Positions 1-11,288 of a stretch of 64,000 bases of DNA are shown here, piece by piece. The notes under the pieces are model-generated. The model did not search any database and was not told the origin of the DNA. It saw only the letters and a program-made list of their open reading frames with translations. Made by a program: the position numbers and the translations under genes. Origin of the DNA: Pseudopithomyces maydicus (taxonomy: Eukaryota; Ascomycota; Dothideomycetes; Pleosporales; Didymosphaeriaceae). The first letter of the stretch is position 1. Each line of letters opens with the position of its first letter. The stretch spans positions 2,356,001 through 2,420,000 of the forward strand of contig JANTUC010000005.1 in NCBI GenBank assembly GCA_026873275.1. Reading direction: 5' to 3'.

Positions 1-1568
1 AGCTAGCCACGCCGTGGTCCTCTTTACTGGCATCATCCTCATAGTACGCTGAACCCCTTCCTCAAACATTGAAGCCATCCATTTACCGCCCCCAGGCCAT
101 TCTGAAAGTCATATACAACATCTATCTCCACCCCTCCGCAAGTATCCCGGACCCAAGCTATGGACCGCCACCCGTCTCACCTGGACCCATTCCCTGCAAT
201 CCGGACAATACCACCGGAAACTCCATGAACTGCATGAGAAATATGGTCCCGTAGTTCGCATCGCGCCCGACGAACTATCATACATCCAACCCGAAGCCTG
301 GAAAGACATCTACAACAACCGCAACATCCCAAAGAACGCCGTGTGGGCCGGCCAAGAAGAAAAGAAACACCCCGTCAGCATCGTCAGCACAAACGAAGAA
401 ACGCACCTGCGGAACCGAAGAGCCTTAACAGGCGCCTTCACCGAACACGCCATCACGGAGCACGCCTCCGTCCTCGAAGACCTAATCAGCCTCATGATAA
501 CCCGCTTCAAAGAGCGCACCGAGGCCCCCACCCGCAGCACACCCATCGACCTCGTCGCCTGGACCAACTTCCTCACCTTCGACATCTCGGGCCTCCTCTC
601 CTACGGCGAATCCTTCTCCAGCGTCGCAAACAGCAAAGCCCACCCCTGGGTCGAAATCAGCTGCTCCTTCGGCAAGGGCATCGCGCTCATGGCGTCCATC
701 AATTTCTTCGCCCCGCTCGACAAGGTGCTCAAGCTGGCGATGCCGCGCTCCGTCATGGAGAAGATGCGGTACCACAAGGAGATTGCGCACGAGAAGTTCG
801 AGCAGAGGCTGAGCGGGGAGGTGGGCGGGGAGGGGAAGCAGGACTACATGGGGAGCATTATGGCGTATAATAGGGAGAAGGGGGAGGAGGTTGTGCCGAG
901 GGGGAGATGGAGGCGAATCTGACGCTGTTGATTTTTGCGGGGAGCGAGACGACGAGTACGGCGATGGCGGCGATATTTAATCAGTTGTTGCGGACGCCGG
1001 TGGCGTTGGGGAAGTTGCAAGAGGAGGTGAGGGGGGCGTTTGAGAGGGAGGAGGATATCAAGGTGGCGAGTGTGGGGAAGCTGGAGTATTTGGATGCGGT
1101 GATTCATGAGGGGATTCGGATGGGGCCGCCGGCTTCGATTGCGCTGCCGAGGGTTACGTTTCGGGAGGAGGTGATTGCGGGGCGGGTTGTGCCGCGGGGG
1201 TGAGTTGCCTTTTTATTTTGTTCGGGGAGATACCATGCTGACGATTGTAGACATACGTCTCGGTTAACCAGTATCCGGCGTTTCGGTCGCCTGCCAATTT
1301 CACGAGGCCTGATGAGTTCGTACCTGAGCGGTTTCTGTCACAGACGCCGTTCCCGTCGGATAAGATGGAGGCATATGAACCTTTCTTGATGGGTCGGCAT
1401 AAATGTATTGGGCAGAAGTTGGCAATGACGATCATGAGACTGACGCTTGCGAGGATCGTCTACGCGTTTGATTTGAAGCCGGCCGAGGATTTGCGGGATT
1501 TCGGCGAGCAGAACACTTACATATTCTGGGAGAAGAAGCCTTTGAATGCGGAGCTGAGGCAGAGGTAA
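1..1568 (+). CDS. Cytochrome P450 monooxygenase, 5' end outside window
   Basis: Haem-thiolate monooxygenase of the fungal microsomal type; substrate unknown. Visible from the N-terminal side: a hydrophobic anchor ending near base 43, an intron at 44-95, a proline-rich hinge (YPGP), the I-helix AGSETT near base 940, the K-helix E-x-x-R as EGIR, a PERF motif, an intron at 1200-1250, and the haem loop F-L-M-G-R-H-K-C-I-G around base 1385, where His replaces the usual Arg, as in a number of fungal P450s. The stop is at 1566-1568. The reading frame breaks twice by one missing base, in a C run near 137 and a G run near 905; restoring one base each time gives a continuous P450, so I read these as assembly errors. 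It ends tail-to-tail with the DJ-1-like gene, 125 bp away. The start codon lies upstream of the window. Confidence 0.9.
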
Positions 1569-1693
1569 GAGCAGCAATGCTCAAGTGCAGGGAAACCGGG
1601 GTTCTCTTCTTCCATCAATTTACTATAGACTATCTTTGTATTAACACTCATCACCATCCGATCATTTACACACCCACACCACCCATCCCACCC

Positions 1694-2448
1694 CTACGCC
1701 CCCAACATCTCAACAAACCGCCTCCCCAACGCCTCCGCCCCCATCGGATTCGCCGCACTCACCACCTCCCTATCCACCGTAATCCCCCCAACCGCCGTCC
1801 CCACCCCCTCCACCATCTCCGCCCCCTCCCCCTCAACGCACTCTCCACCTTATCCACCTCCCCCTCAACACCACCGTCTCCATAACCCTCTCCTCCGCAT
1901 CCGACCAACTCGTCAGCCTATACCCCTTATACGCAAACTCCCCGTCCCCACCGCACTTGGTCGACAGAAACGCCCACGGCCCATGACATATCGCCGCCGT
2001 CGGCTTGCCCCTCGCATGGAAATACCTCAGTATGCGTCCGAGCTCTGCGTCGTCCCCGAGATCCGCCAGCGGCGCGTGACCCCCGGGACAAACACGCCCG
2101 CGAACCCTTCCAGCTCCTCGTCGCCGATTTGCGAAAACCGCCGCGGCGCCGCGAACCCGTTTTCGCGCTTCAGCTGCTGCACGAGCCCGAGCTCGCGCTG
2201 CTTCTCGAGGTAGTTCCCTGCGAAGGCGGCGAGGCTGGTGCTCAGGGGGTCGGGCGTCGGTTCACGGCCCTGGGGCGAGGCGAAGGTCGGCGTGTAGCCT
2301 GCGGAGAGGAGGGCGTGTAGGGGCTTGGCGAGTTCCATGAGGAAGTAGCCCGAGGGTTGGGAGATTGTGGTGCCCGAGGGGGAGGCGTTGTAGAGGGGAA
2401 GGAGGAGGCGTCGGACATGATGATGAGGACTTTTTTGGGGGGCGCCAT
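1694..2448 (-). CDS. DJ-1/PfpI family protein (class I glutamine amidotransferase-like)
   Basis: About 250 residues of the DJ-1/PfpI superfamily, whose members include glyoxalase III/Hsp31-type enzymes and proteases; the exact activity cannot be read here. It starts at ATG 2448 (MAPPKKVLIIMSDA, the first Rossmann strand). A V-P-G-G-H turn follows, and then the nucleophile elbow A-I-C-H-G-P-W carrying the catalytic cysteine, near base 1960. The stop is TAG at 1694-1696. The frame is interrupted by at least three or four single missing bases, all in runs of C or G on the coding strand (near 2395, 2083, 1880 and 1850); adding one base at each restores the family pattern. The 5' half is C-rich and the 3' half strongly G-rich. 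Neighbours are the convergent P450 and an upstream 640 bp spacer. Confidence 0.8.
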
Positions 2449-3088
2449 GTTGGGTGGATTTTTTGTTATTTCGATTTTGTTTCCCTGGGAAATATGCGCT
2501 GGGAGAAGGGCGGTGAGATACAGTTAGAGATAAAGTGGTGTGGATATATATATATGAAATCTTTTGGTGTTGGGATGCGCAAAGCCATATATGCGGTGGC
2601 AGGTGTGTCAATATGACGTTGTTGCTGTGGATCCTGGCTGCGATCTAGTGTGGATTCTTTATGATGTCGTTTTTGTGAAAACAGGGGGCGGAGACGCCTA
2701 GATGGGCAGTACGGATTTTCCTCGTTGGTATCTACTCTTTGGGATGGTCCTTGGGACGCGGAGTCTTGTGAGGCGTTTCTTTATCGGGGCTAGCCTTTAG
2801 CATCATAATATTCATTAGTATACCTTAGCCCTTTTCATTCAGCGGGCCTTGCATCACATGGAGGTTTGATGTCAGAAAGTATCGAACCTTTAGCCATGGA
2901 CCATGAACGAATTCTATAATCTAGTATGGTCGAGGCTAAAGAGTAACCTCAGTATCTCACCTGCCAAGTGCAAAACAGCCTTGAAGGCAACACTGCCATC
3001 GCTTCCTCCGCATCTACTCCAAATGTGGCCTAGAATAAGCATATCTCACTATATTATGGTTAGCTTATCCAAGACGGTGTAGAAGCCA
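2449..3088. other. Intergenic, nothing recognised
   Basis: This 640 bp region upstream of the DJ-1-like gene and downstream of the next minus-strand gene has no convincing ORF. It must hold the DJ-1-like promoter; a TA-rich stretch at 2546-2554 is a possible TATA region, but this is weak. Confidence 0.4.
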
Positions 3089-4199
3089 CTAACCGCACCC
3101 CATATCTGGGTCAAGCGAATACTCATGAAGAATTTCCGGAAACGTGATAGTAATCTCCGGACCTGCTAGCCGTGCCTCCGGTAAATGACTTTGTTTGTTA
3201 TTCTCCAACATGAAGCATTGACGCAAGTGTGTCCTGACGTTGCAATTCAGTTTCTTCGATGTGTTCCTCTTCATCTGTATCAAAAGATATTGATCTCTAA
3301 AACCCAGCATTACTTCCTTGAAATTCGATGGATCTTCGCTCAGGCACGCTAGCCAACCTTCTTCGCTATGCGCAATCAAAGTATTGGCATCCTGTATATT
3401 CTTCCTGTGGCGCTGGTAGGGCGAACGCGAATTCGTCAGGTGCCCGTCAGACCACGAGTAGCTACCAGAGGACATCAACCGATCTTCCGAAATTTCCTCG
3501 ATGAATTCGAAAGAGCACTCGAATGTTGCGGAGTTGCGCGCCCGGTACTGGAGCAGAGGTAGCACCTGTCTATCTGCGACGAAGTTTTCGTCGTTGGGTG
3601 AGGGCACGGAGATGTGCACGTGACGGACATGCCAGGCGCTTTCAGTGCCGACGGTGCAGTTGTGGAACCAATGCTCCACGTCGCCGTAGTTGATGAGGAC
3701 ATGGGTATGCTTTCGATGTACTGAACAGAACCATGCGTCAGTACGACTCGAGATCATACGCGCACAGCTCTGCGCATGTTCATGGCAAACGAAGCTGGGA
3801 ACTTACTCCTTAGATACTCGTGGCGGATCTGGTGACACACACGAGCCAATCCAGCATACGACTTGTTCGATAGTGCAGTACGCTTCTCGTCCTCCTTCAC
3901 ATAGCAGTGTATACTCTCTTTACGAAAGACCTTGATAGGATGTGCGGAGGAGGAAGCGCTGACGTGCTCGTAGATGTTGTCTCGTAGCTCTGAAGCGTGC
4001 ATGAGCATCTAATCCAAGAAAGACTAGTCGAATGCGAAATGGATGTCTTACCCCGGGGGAGGCTGAGAAGGTAAAACCTCGGTTCGGTAGATGGTAATTG
4101 TGCGGACTCTGGTCTGGATGGCAGTAGGGTTAGTGGCTGCTCGGGGCCCATGTTTGAATTGGTGGGCTCGATGGAATTTGTTGTTTTCTTCTTCTTCAA
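3089..4199 (-). CDS. 2EXR/F-box-like fungal protein A (320 aa, three exons)
   Basis: Hypothetical protein of a large fungal family carrying an F-box-like/2EXR motif; biochemical role unknown. I model complement(join(3089..3720, 3807..3989, 4052..4199)), 963 nt, which closes exactly in frame to 320 residues. The N-terminal exon gives a ~45-residue polar extension, then L-S-L-P-R-E-L-R-D-N-I-Y-E-H, followed by a G-L-A-R-V-C-H-Q-I-R-H-E-Y-L motif and a C-terminal domain with V-L-P-L-L near base 3545. The Glu codon of ELR is split by a phase-1 intron (3990-4051), and the second intron (3721-3806, with a TACTGAC branch-like site) is also phase 1 just after HEYLR. No frame errors were seen. Genes at 10512, 44120 and 58140 are relatives. 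An ATG at 4148 (MGPEQ) is an alternative start. Confidence 0.8.
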
Positions 4200-4285
4200 A
4201 ATGGTTGTGCTGTGGCTTTCTGTTACCTAGATGTTAGTGTCGAATGGCGGTAGAGGACACGCATGTAGACGGCTGCATATACGAG

Positions 4286-4601
4286 GGTCACATGACATCG
4301 CCGCTAGTCTCAGAAGGTATGACAGACGCCACTTTGCTTGGTAAGGCATGTATGCTAATCAAGTCAATTGATGACTTTTTACTTTAATTCGAGACTTTTA
4401 CTGCTGCTTCACCGATAGGCCTACATTGAGGATGCGCATCTAAAGGTTCCAGCCCTGGAGACATCAGCGTCACATGACACTCCCTCTAGTCCCAATATGC
4501 ACGACAGACGCCACTTCACTTGGCGATGTTTGTGTAAGCCATCTTAGTAGATTAGCGACTGCTTACTTGATCTAGAAAGTTGAACTGCTGCTCTACCGAT
4601 G
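4286..4601. repeat. Diverged direct repeat, two ~133 bp copies
   Basis: Copy 1 spans about 4286-4418 and copy 2 about 4468-4601. Both contain TCACATGACA near the start, ACAGACGCCACTT in the middle and CTGCT..ACCGAT at the end. Many differences are transitions, which fits RIP or long decay. It lies in a gene-free spacer (4200-5256) that otherwise shows nothing I recognise. No coding capacity seen. Confidence 0.7.
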
Positions 4602-5256
4602 TGACTTTTGAGAAGAGGTCGCCCAAGAAGATATGGTCTAGGAGATATGGTCTAGGGGATGTGGTCCAGAATTCTCAATGCGGACGACCTGTCGAATGTG
4701 TGCTAGTGCAACGGTACTACCGATTTCCAATGCCTTGCTTGGGTATTATACCCTAGATTTCATATCAAATGGAAGAGATAAAGAAATCCGCGGAGCAGAG
4801 GAGGGCATGGTCACGCTATTGGGAGATGCAGTAGCTGTTGCGGAGATGCAATCACCGGAACCTGCAGCGCAAGACACGACGAAATGAAGCACGAGAACCA
4901 CATGCATGCACATGAACGACAGCCCCGGGGGTTGGGCGCATCGTTCGGCGTGCATGGGAGAGGAGTAGACCAGGAGTAGGCGGACGAATCGCGCAGAGGC
5001 GGGATGGATTGGAGCCAGGCTGGAAAGGGCTGGTGGAGGTAGAAAGCGGGGCGATGGCATACCGAGGCACCTAAGGCGAGTCGCGCCACCCGTGAAGGCC
5101 CATTGACGACGGGTTCAACGGCCGGGATAAAGGGGGTCGCGGCAACACCAATTGCACCGACGGACAAGCTGCAGGCCATAGCTTATACAAAGCTGGACCA
5201 TTCACCCACCTATTCTCCCAGCCAGCACCGCCAGACGACCCACCAGACGCTCCACC

Positions 5257-6835
5257 ATGGCCGCCGTCCAGCTCCCCAGCTTCGAGCACACGCCCGTCGA
5301 CGACATCGCGTCCATCGCTGCGCGCATCCGCAAGAGCTTCCTCACCCACAAGACGCGCCCGCTCGAGTTCCGTCTGGTGCAGCTCCGCAAGCTGTACTGG
5401 GCCCTCAAGGACAATGAGGACCTCATCCTGGAAGCCTGCAAGAAGGACCTGGGCAAGCCCACGTTCGAGACGTACCTGTCCGAGCTGTCGTGGTGCATGA
5501 ACGACATCGTCTTCATGCAGAAAAACCTGCCGCGCTGGGCCAAGGACGAGAAGGCAGAGGACATTCCCTTCACCAACCAGCTCATGGCCCCGCGCATCCG
5601 CAAGGACCCCCTCGGCGCCGTGCTGGTCATCGGGTGCGTACACTCTCCCACGCCGCATCTATCAACCTCCCCTCTGACACGCAACAGCGCCTTCAACTTC
5701 CCCATCCAGCTCTCCCTCGGCCCCCTCATCGGCGCCATCAGCGCAGGCTGCACCGCCGTCCTCAAGCCCTCCGAAGGCTCCCCTGCTGCGCCGCCGTCCT
5801 CCAGAAGATCGTCGCCGAGTCGCTCGACCCCGACTTCTACACCGTCGTCCAGGGCGCCATCCCCGAGACCACCGCCCTCCTCGACCAAAAATGGGACAAG
5901 ATCTTCTACACCGGCTCCGCCTCCGTCGGCACCATCATCGCGAAGAAGGCCGCCGAGACCCTGACCCCCGTCGCCCTCGAGCTCGGCGGTCGCAACCCCT
6001 CCTTCGTCACGAAGAACGCGGATCCAAAGTTAGCCGCCAGGCGTCTCCTCTGGGCAAAGACCTTCAACGCAGGCCAGGTCTGCGTCGGCCAGAACTACAC
6101 GCTGATCGACCGCGAAATGCTCGCGCCCTTCGTCGCCGAGCTCGCCGCCCAGCTCAAGGAATTCTACCCCCAGGGCGCGCGCGCCTCCCCAGACTACGGC
6201 CGCATCGTCAACGCGCGGCAATTCCAGCGCCTCAAGAAAATGCTCGACTCGACGGACGGGAAAATCCTCCTCGGCGGCACCATGGACGAATCATCCCTCT
6301 TCATCGAACCCACCGTCATCCAAGTCTCGTCGCCCACCGACTCCCTCATCGTCGACGAATCCTTCGGCCCCTTCCTCCCCATCCTCCCCGTCGAAAACCT
6401 CGACGAAGCAATCCGCATCGCCAACGACGTCCACGCAACCCCCTCGGCGCCTACCCCTTCGGCTCCAAAGCCGACATCGAAAAAGTCCTCTCGCAGACGC
6501 GCTCCGGCGGCGCGACCGCCAACGACGGCTTCTTCCACGCGAGCATCCCGACGATGCCGTTCGGCGGCGTGGGGGACTCGGGCCAGGGCGCGTACCGCGG
6601 GAAGGCGTCGTTCGAGGTGTTCACGCACAGGAGGAGCGTCGTGCAGACGCCGACGTGGATGGAGAGTTTGCTAGCCATGCGGTATCCGCCGTTTACGGCG
6701 AAGAAGTTGAAGCAGGTGCTTAGCATGGGGGCGATGAAGCCGGATTTCGATAGGGAGGGGAGGGCGATAGGGTGGGGTGGGTGGTTTGCGGGGTTGGTTG
6801 GGGTGAAGGGGGCGGTGGCTGTTGTGGGTAAGTGA
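5257..6835 (+). CDS. Aldehyde dehydrogenase, ALDH3 / fatty aldehyde dehydrogenase type
   Basis: NAD(P)+-dependent oxidation of (probably fatty) aldehydes to acids; yeast Hfd1 is the nearest family member I can name. It starts at ATG 5257 (MAAVQLPSFEHTP). There is an intron at 5634-5687 (54 bp) between V-L-V-I-G and A-F-N-F-P, inside the conserved cofactor-binding region. Further motifs are V-L-K-P-S-E, F-Y-T-G-S-A-S-V-G, the catalytic-Glu motif L-E-L-G-G, the catalytic-Cys motif N-A-G-Q-V-C-V-G near base 6075, and F-F-H-A-S-I-P-T-M-P-F-G-G-V-G. A hydrophobic C-terminal tail (residues W-G-G-W-F onward) suggests membrane attachment. Two single missing bases in C runs (near 5782 and 6440) split it into three frames; I read both as sequence errors. 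Total length is close to 500 residues, normal for ALDH3. Confidence 0.9.
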
Positions 6836-7535
6836 GGGAGGGGTGTCTTTATTTTATTTTATTTTATTTTTTTTCATTTTGCTGCTTCCTGGGTTGGGGG
6901 TGATGGGGGATTTTTTTTTCTGTCGTTGCGTATACCCTGGTTCGCCGTGTAATGCTTTCCTATGTCGTGTTGTAATACTTGGGACTTATTTTCTTTTCCT
7001 TCCCATCTCTTATCTTCCACTCGTTTTCATCGCATCCTGATCACCATACCCACTCAACTACCCAAGACCCCAAGCTAATATCTCCCAGTCGCAGTCGGCA
7101 TCCGATACTACCTCCAGCAGCGCTCAAAATTGTAACTCGTATCTACCTTTTCTCCAGAATCAATCTTATCCCATCCTTCATTCATACTAAACATTGTATA
7201 CCTTTGGCAGTTTCCAAGTTTGGAAGTGTATGTGCGCGTGTGTATGTATGTATATCAACGAAGCAGTGAAGTGAACTTTGTTTCTACATAAAATGCATCT
7301 TGAAAGAAGATGACAGGAGCGGGTCTTAACCCGTATCCCTATCTCCACACTACCAATATACATATATACCATGAGTGGACCTTTGCCACATCTTCGACAC
7401 AACTGACCTACGTTTCCTTAGCCGTATTCATCTCACGACCACTCCACTCAGGATGCGAGATTGACAACTCGATATGATGAGCGAAAAAATCCGACAAGCA
7501 GGCCAGAAAAGGCCTACTTATATTTTCAGGAGCTT
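6836..7535. other. 3' flank and spacer
   Basis: The stretch begins with T-rich tracts at 6847-6876, probably the 3' UTR of the aldehyde dehydrogenase gene. No ORF with recognisable content follows before the repeat array starts near 7536. Confidence 0.4.
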
Positions 7536-9950
7536 GCACTGCAATCTTTAGCGCGGGCGAGGAGGTCGGTGATGGATGTGGTTGGTGTGTGTTTCTGTGG
7601 GTTGGGCTCAAAGGCTTGCGGGGTGGAAGGCAATTGGGTGTTTTTGGGGGTGTTGGGCTGCGAGGTTTGGGGGCTGTGCCTTGGAGTTTGAGGGCGATGA
7701 GGAGGCTGGGAGGGGGGAGCTGATTGGTGTGGTTTCTGGGTACGATGGTTACCGGTCAGCTTTGCATTGGCTTGTTTCACAACTTGGCTTTGTCTGCATT
7801 GTTTAGCCCTGACGAGGGGGTTCAGAGAAGGCTGATTGGTATAGTTTCTGTGCGAAGATTCCGGTCAGATCTGCATGTAGTTGCACTACAATCTTTGGTG
7901 CCGATGAGGAGGCTAGAGATGGGTTGATTGGTGTACCTTCTGGGTGCGGTGGTTACCGGTCAATTGCGTATAGTGCTGCCTTCTTTTGTGCTGCAAGCTC
8001 TGGGGTCAGGGAGGAGGCTGGGAGAGTGCTGGTTGGTTTGTTTTGGGCGCCATGGTCACCGGTCAGTATGTAGGCACAACTGATCAGAAACGATTTTCTG
8101 TTGCCTACACCTACACTGCAATCTTTAGCCCCAACGACGAGGTTCTAGATGGGATGATTGGTGTACTTGCTGTGTAGAGTTACATATTCGCGTACGGTCT
8201 TTTGGCCCGCGGGCGAAAACTATTTGCACTGTATTTTTAATTCTAATGAGCGATACAGGGTTGGGATTGGCGTGGTTTCTATGTGCCACCGCTCAGGCAC
8301 CATATTTGCACTGCAATCTCTGGCGCCGACGAGGAGGTTAGGAAAGGGATTAATTGGTGTGGTTTCTGAGTACAACAGTCATCGGTCAGTCTGGCAGTTG
8401 AACTGTATCTGCACTGCAATCTTTAGCCCCGACGAGGAGGTTAGAGATAGGCTGATTGGTGTGGTTTCCGAGTAGTACAGTGGTGTGCAGCAACTTAATT
8501 TTACACTGCAATCTCTAGCGCCGACGAGGAGTTTAGGAAAGGGATTAATTACTGTACCTTCTAAGTGCGGTGGGTACCGGTCAGCTTTGCATAGAATCGT
8601 GCCACAGCCTTATTCTACACTGAAGTCTTTAGCGTAGAAGAGCAACGTAGGAGTAGGGTTGTGATTGGCGCGGGTCCTGTATATGTATTGGCATTTTCAC
8701 CGGAATCTCACAGAATGGTAGAAACTGCAATCTCTGGAGCCGACAAGGAGGTTGGAGATGGAATGATTAGTGGGGTTTCTAGATGCGGTGGTTGGTTCAC
8801 CGGTCGGAGCGAAGAAAAAAAGGATTAGGATTGTTTGGTTTTGATTTTGGAAAAATTAGCAGCTGAGTAACTCTGAATAAATAAAAATGGTTGGGAAGAA
8901 AAAGCCGTCGTTCATTCTTGTGATAATAAAAAAAATATGCGTATACAAAGTAAGGATTCAAGGATTAGAATCGATTGCACTACAATCTTGACGAGGGGTT
9001 CAAGAACAGGGTTGCGATTGGCGTGCTTTCTAGGTGCTACAATTTCAGGCGATTTGCACGTCAGAACCGCTGCGAGCCTGCACCAGAGTTTCCTCTGGCT
9101 TCACCCTATTCAAGCATAGTTCACCATCTTTCGGGTCCCAACAGCTATGCTCTTACTCAAATCCATCCGAAGACATCAGGCTCGGTCGATGGTCCAATTG
9201 CACTGCAATCTTTGGCGCCGACGAGGAGGCTGGAAATGGAATGATTGGTGTAATTTCTGGGTACAGTGATTACCGGTCAGTTTTGCACGGACTATATGCT
9301 ATTGCTGCATTTTTGCCTGCTTTGGCACTGCAATCTTTGACGCTGACGAGCAGTTCAATTGTGGCATGGTGTTCATCTTTTGTCAACATGCACGTCAATC
9401 GCAAGGTAATGTGCAGAATAAGTACTATTAAATGATAAATGATACTGTTCCTGTTTGCATAAAAATAGAGGTCGTACGCTTTGAAGTGTGAAAGTGACTG
9501 ATTGTATTATCTGAAGGGGCCCATCACTGGCCCCTCTGTGAGATCTACATGGCCCAATAAGGTGGTGACTAGTAGTGTGTTTCCAGCTAAGCTGGTCCTC
9601 TGTCAGCTCTATCAAATACAACGCTCCCTCAAGATATCACTGTTTGATGTGGACGATGTACTTTCTTATATAGTGACAAGAGGCTCTTAGTTGCCTTCGA
9701 TAGTTCGCAAATCGCACTACAATCTTAGCCCCGGCGAGCAGTTAGAGGACAGGGTTGGGATTAGCGTGGGTTCTGAGCAAGGTCGTTGCCTTATGGCTGC
9801 CTTGAAAAAGTGTTTGCAATAACCGCGGTTATACTGCACTGCAATCTCTGGCGTGAACGAGCAGTTTAAGAGCAAGGGTGTGATTGGTGCAGGTCCTGCA
9901 TTATCTACTGCGAACTATGCACTGCAATCTTTAGCGCCGACGAACAGTTG
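7536..9950 (+). repeat. Degenerate array of a ~85-110 bp unit, about 17 copies
   Basis: The unit begins with GCACTGCAATCTTTAGC, continues with GCCGACGAGGAGG, then GATTGGTGTGGTTTCTG, and often ends with TTACCGGTCAG. Clear starts lie near 7536, 7790, 7885, 7990, 8112, 8225, 8308, 8411, 8501, 8616, 8726, 8976, 9198, 9323, 9708, 9834 and 9917. Copies are all in the same orientation, diverged by substitutions and indels, and separated by 10-300 bp of unrelated sequence in the 3' part. Small plus-strand ORFs that run through it look like chance readings of the unit, because the frame is not conserved between copies. Each full unit carries an ATTGG (inverted CCAAT). Confidence 0.85.
8829..8966 (+). 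repeat. Interspersed repeat, copy 1
   Basis: About 138 bp that aligns along its length with 48545-48683: shared GCTGAG, AAAAATGG, TTCTTGTGA and GTAAGGATTCAA blocks in the same order. It is inserted between units of the array at 7536-9950. The second copy is 40 kb away, so this is a dispersed element and not part of the tandem unit. No coding capacity seen. Confidence 0.65.
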
Positions 9951-10511
9951 AACAGAAATTTGGCGTATACCTTCATTGGCCCATCGGGAAGGCAATAAAA
10001 AGAATAAAAGAAGTTACTTCTTTTACTATCTCTGGGGAACACCTTTTCAAGATTACCGTTATCCGACCAGTCACGCTGCACCTTATACACTATTCCCGCG
10101 GTGGTGACACAATTCAGAATTCAATATCATCTTATACATCGTAAAGACTTGATCAGACACATTCCAATATACTCAATATTCACGTGTTAAGAAACAATGG
10201 CTTGGGGCTGCAGCTTGTCTTCTTTGAACATTGCAATGACCTGACTAGGTCATAACGAGTTGAGTTGAGTTGTGATTATACATAGGCAGTTCATCGGCTG
10301 TTATAAAATGTCCTAACTTCGGATAAAGGACAGTGGTTATATTGAATTCTACTCAGAGTTTGTGAAGCCCCACGGCTCTAATGCGGTTAGACGATACTCT
10401 TAGACTAGGCAGCCGCTCCGCCCCACGTCAGCACGACTACGGACGGCTACCTTCCGACTGACAACACTTCAACAAAAAATACTTTTTTGAACTACTCAGA
10501 ACACGCAATTC
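9951..10511. other. Spacer, nothing recognised
   Basis: AT-moderate sequence between the repeat array and the next gene. It should contain the promoter of the gene starting at 10512. No convincing ORF or repeat. Confidence 0.4.
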
Positions 10512-11288
10512 ATGACTGCACTTTTTATGAACTTCCCAGCGGGTAAGTGGTCGCAGCCATGCCGCTACACTAACAACTAAATAATGCGAAGAGCTACGCG
10601 TCAAGATATACGAGCTACTCATTGGTTCCTCGACAACGGGACCCATCAAAATACATCATAAGAAGGAAGACCAGTCAGATAGCTATGCCGCTCTCTCACG
10701 CGTAAATCGACAACTTCGCCATGAGTATCTAGATGGTAAGCTATCACCCCTCCACCTGACTCGCATCCCAACACTCCTCTTCTCTCCAAGACTCCCTATC
10801 CCCAATTCCTTGTCCTTTAAAAACGCTATAACAACGAGTATCCGAATTTGTTTCCTCTCCCACTCCGTTCCCATATAACAACCCACCCCAGAACTCCGCC
10901 GCTCCGCCCGCCCCCTTGCCCTCCGCTACGACGACATACAATCATGCCACCACCCCTTCTTCCCTATCCACAACCTCCAAATTCACCTCCTCCGCGGCCC
11001 CTCCACATCCACATACATGGACCTCCTCCCCCTCCTTTACCTCCGCGCCGTCTCCCCCCACCCTTCACCCTCACCTTCGCCAGCCTCCTCAACCCCACGC
11101 GCCCCTACCGCGAAGTCGAAACCGAAGACACGCTCCACGACTACACCGCCGAAATCGCGTGGGTCAACATCCTCAACGCGTTCTTCGCGCACGAGGACCC
11201 TGCATGGCTAGCCATAATCAGGGATACCGAGTCGGTGCTTGCAGGGGTACAGTTGAGGATTGAGGAGGAGGGAGGCTATCGCATTTGA
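10512..11288 (+). CDS. 2EXR/F-box-like fungal protein B (three exons, 31-nt first exon)
   Basis: Relative of the genes at 3089, 44120 and 58140; role unknown. Model: exon 1 10512..10542 (only 31 nt, encoding M-T-A-L-F-M-N-F-P-A), exon 2 10592..10735, exon 3 from 10892. Splicing rebuilds P-A-E-L-R-V-K-I-Y-E-L by joining a lone G to AG, exactly as in the relatives. The second motif reads A-A-L-S-R-V-N-R-Q-L-R-H-E-Y-L, and the second intron (10736-10891) is again phase 1 right after it. The C-terminal part has D-L-L-P-L-L-Y-L-R, matching V-L-P-L-L in protein A. One base is missing in the C run near 11063. The frame runs to a TGA at 11286-11288, but an alternative frame (S-H-L-R-L-V-F-K-A-E-H-E-R) continues beyond, so another lost base near 11278 may hide the true end. 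Confidence 0.65.

Noticed and set aside
5202..5888. Minus-strand ORF of 228 codons across the aldehyde dehydrogenase
   Set aside because: Antisense shadow of a GC-rich gene with C-ending codons.
1..6835. Secondary-metabolite gene cluster around the P450 and ALDH
   Set aside because: No PKS, NRPS, terpene synthase or pathway regulator is present; the neighbours are unrelated genes.
7461..9435. A series of 60-130 codon plus-strand ORFs
   Set aside because: They run through the degenerate repeat array; frame and sequence are not conserved between units.
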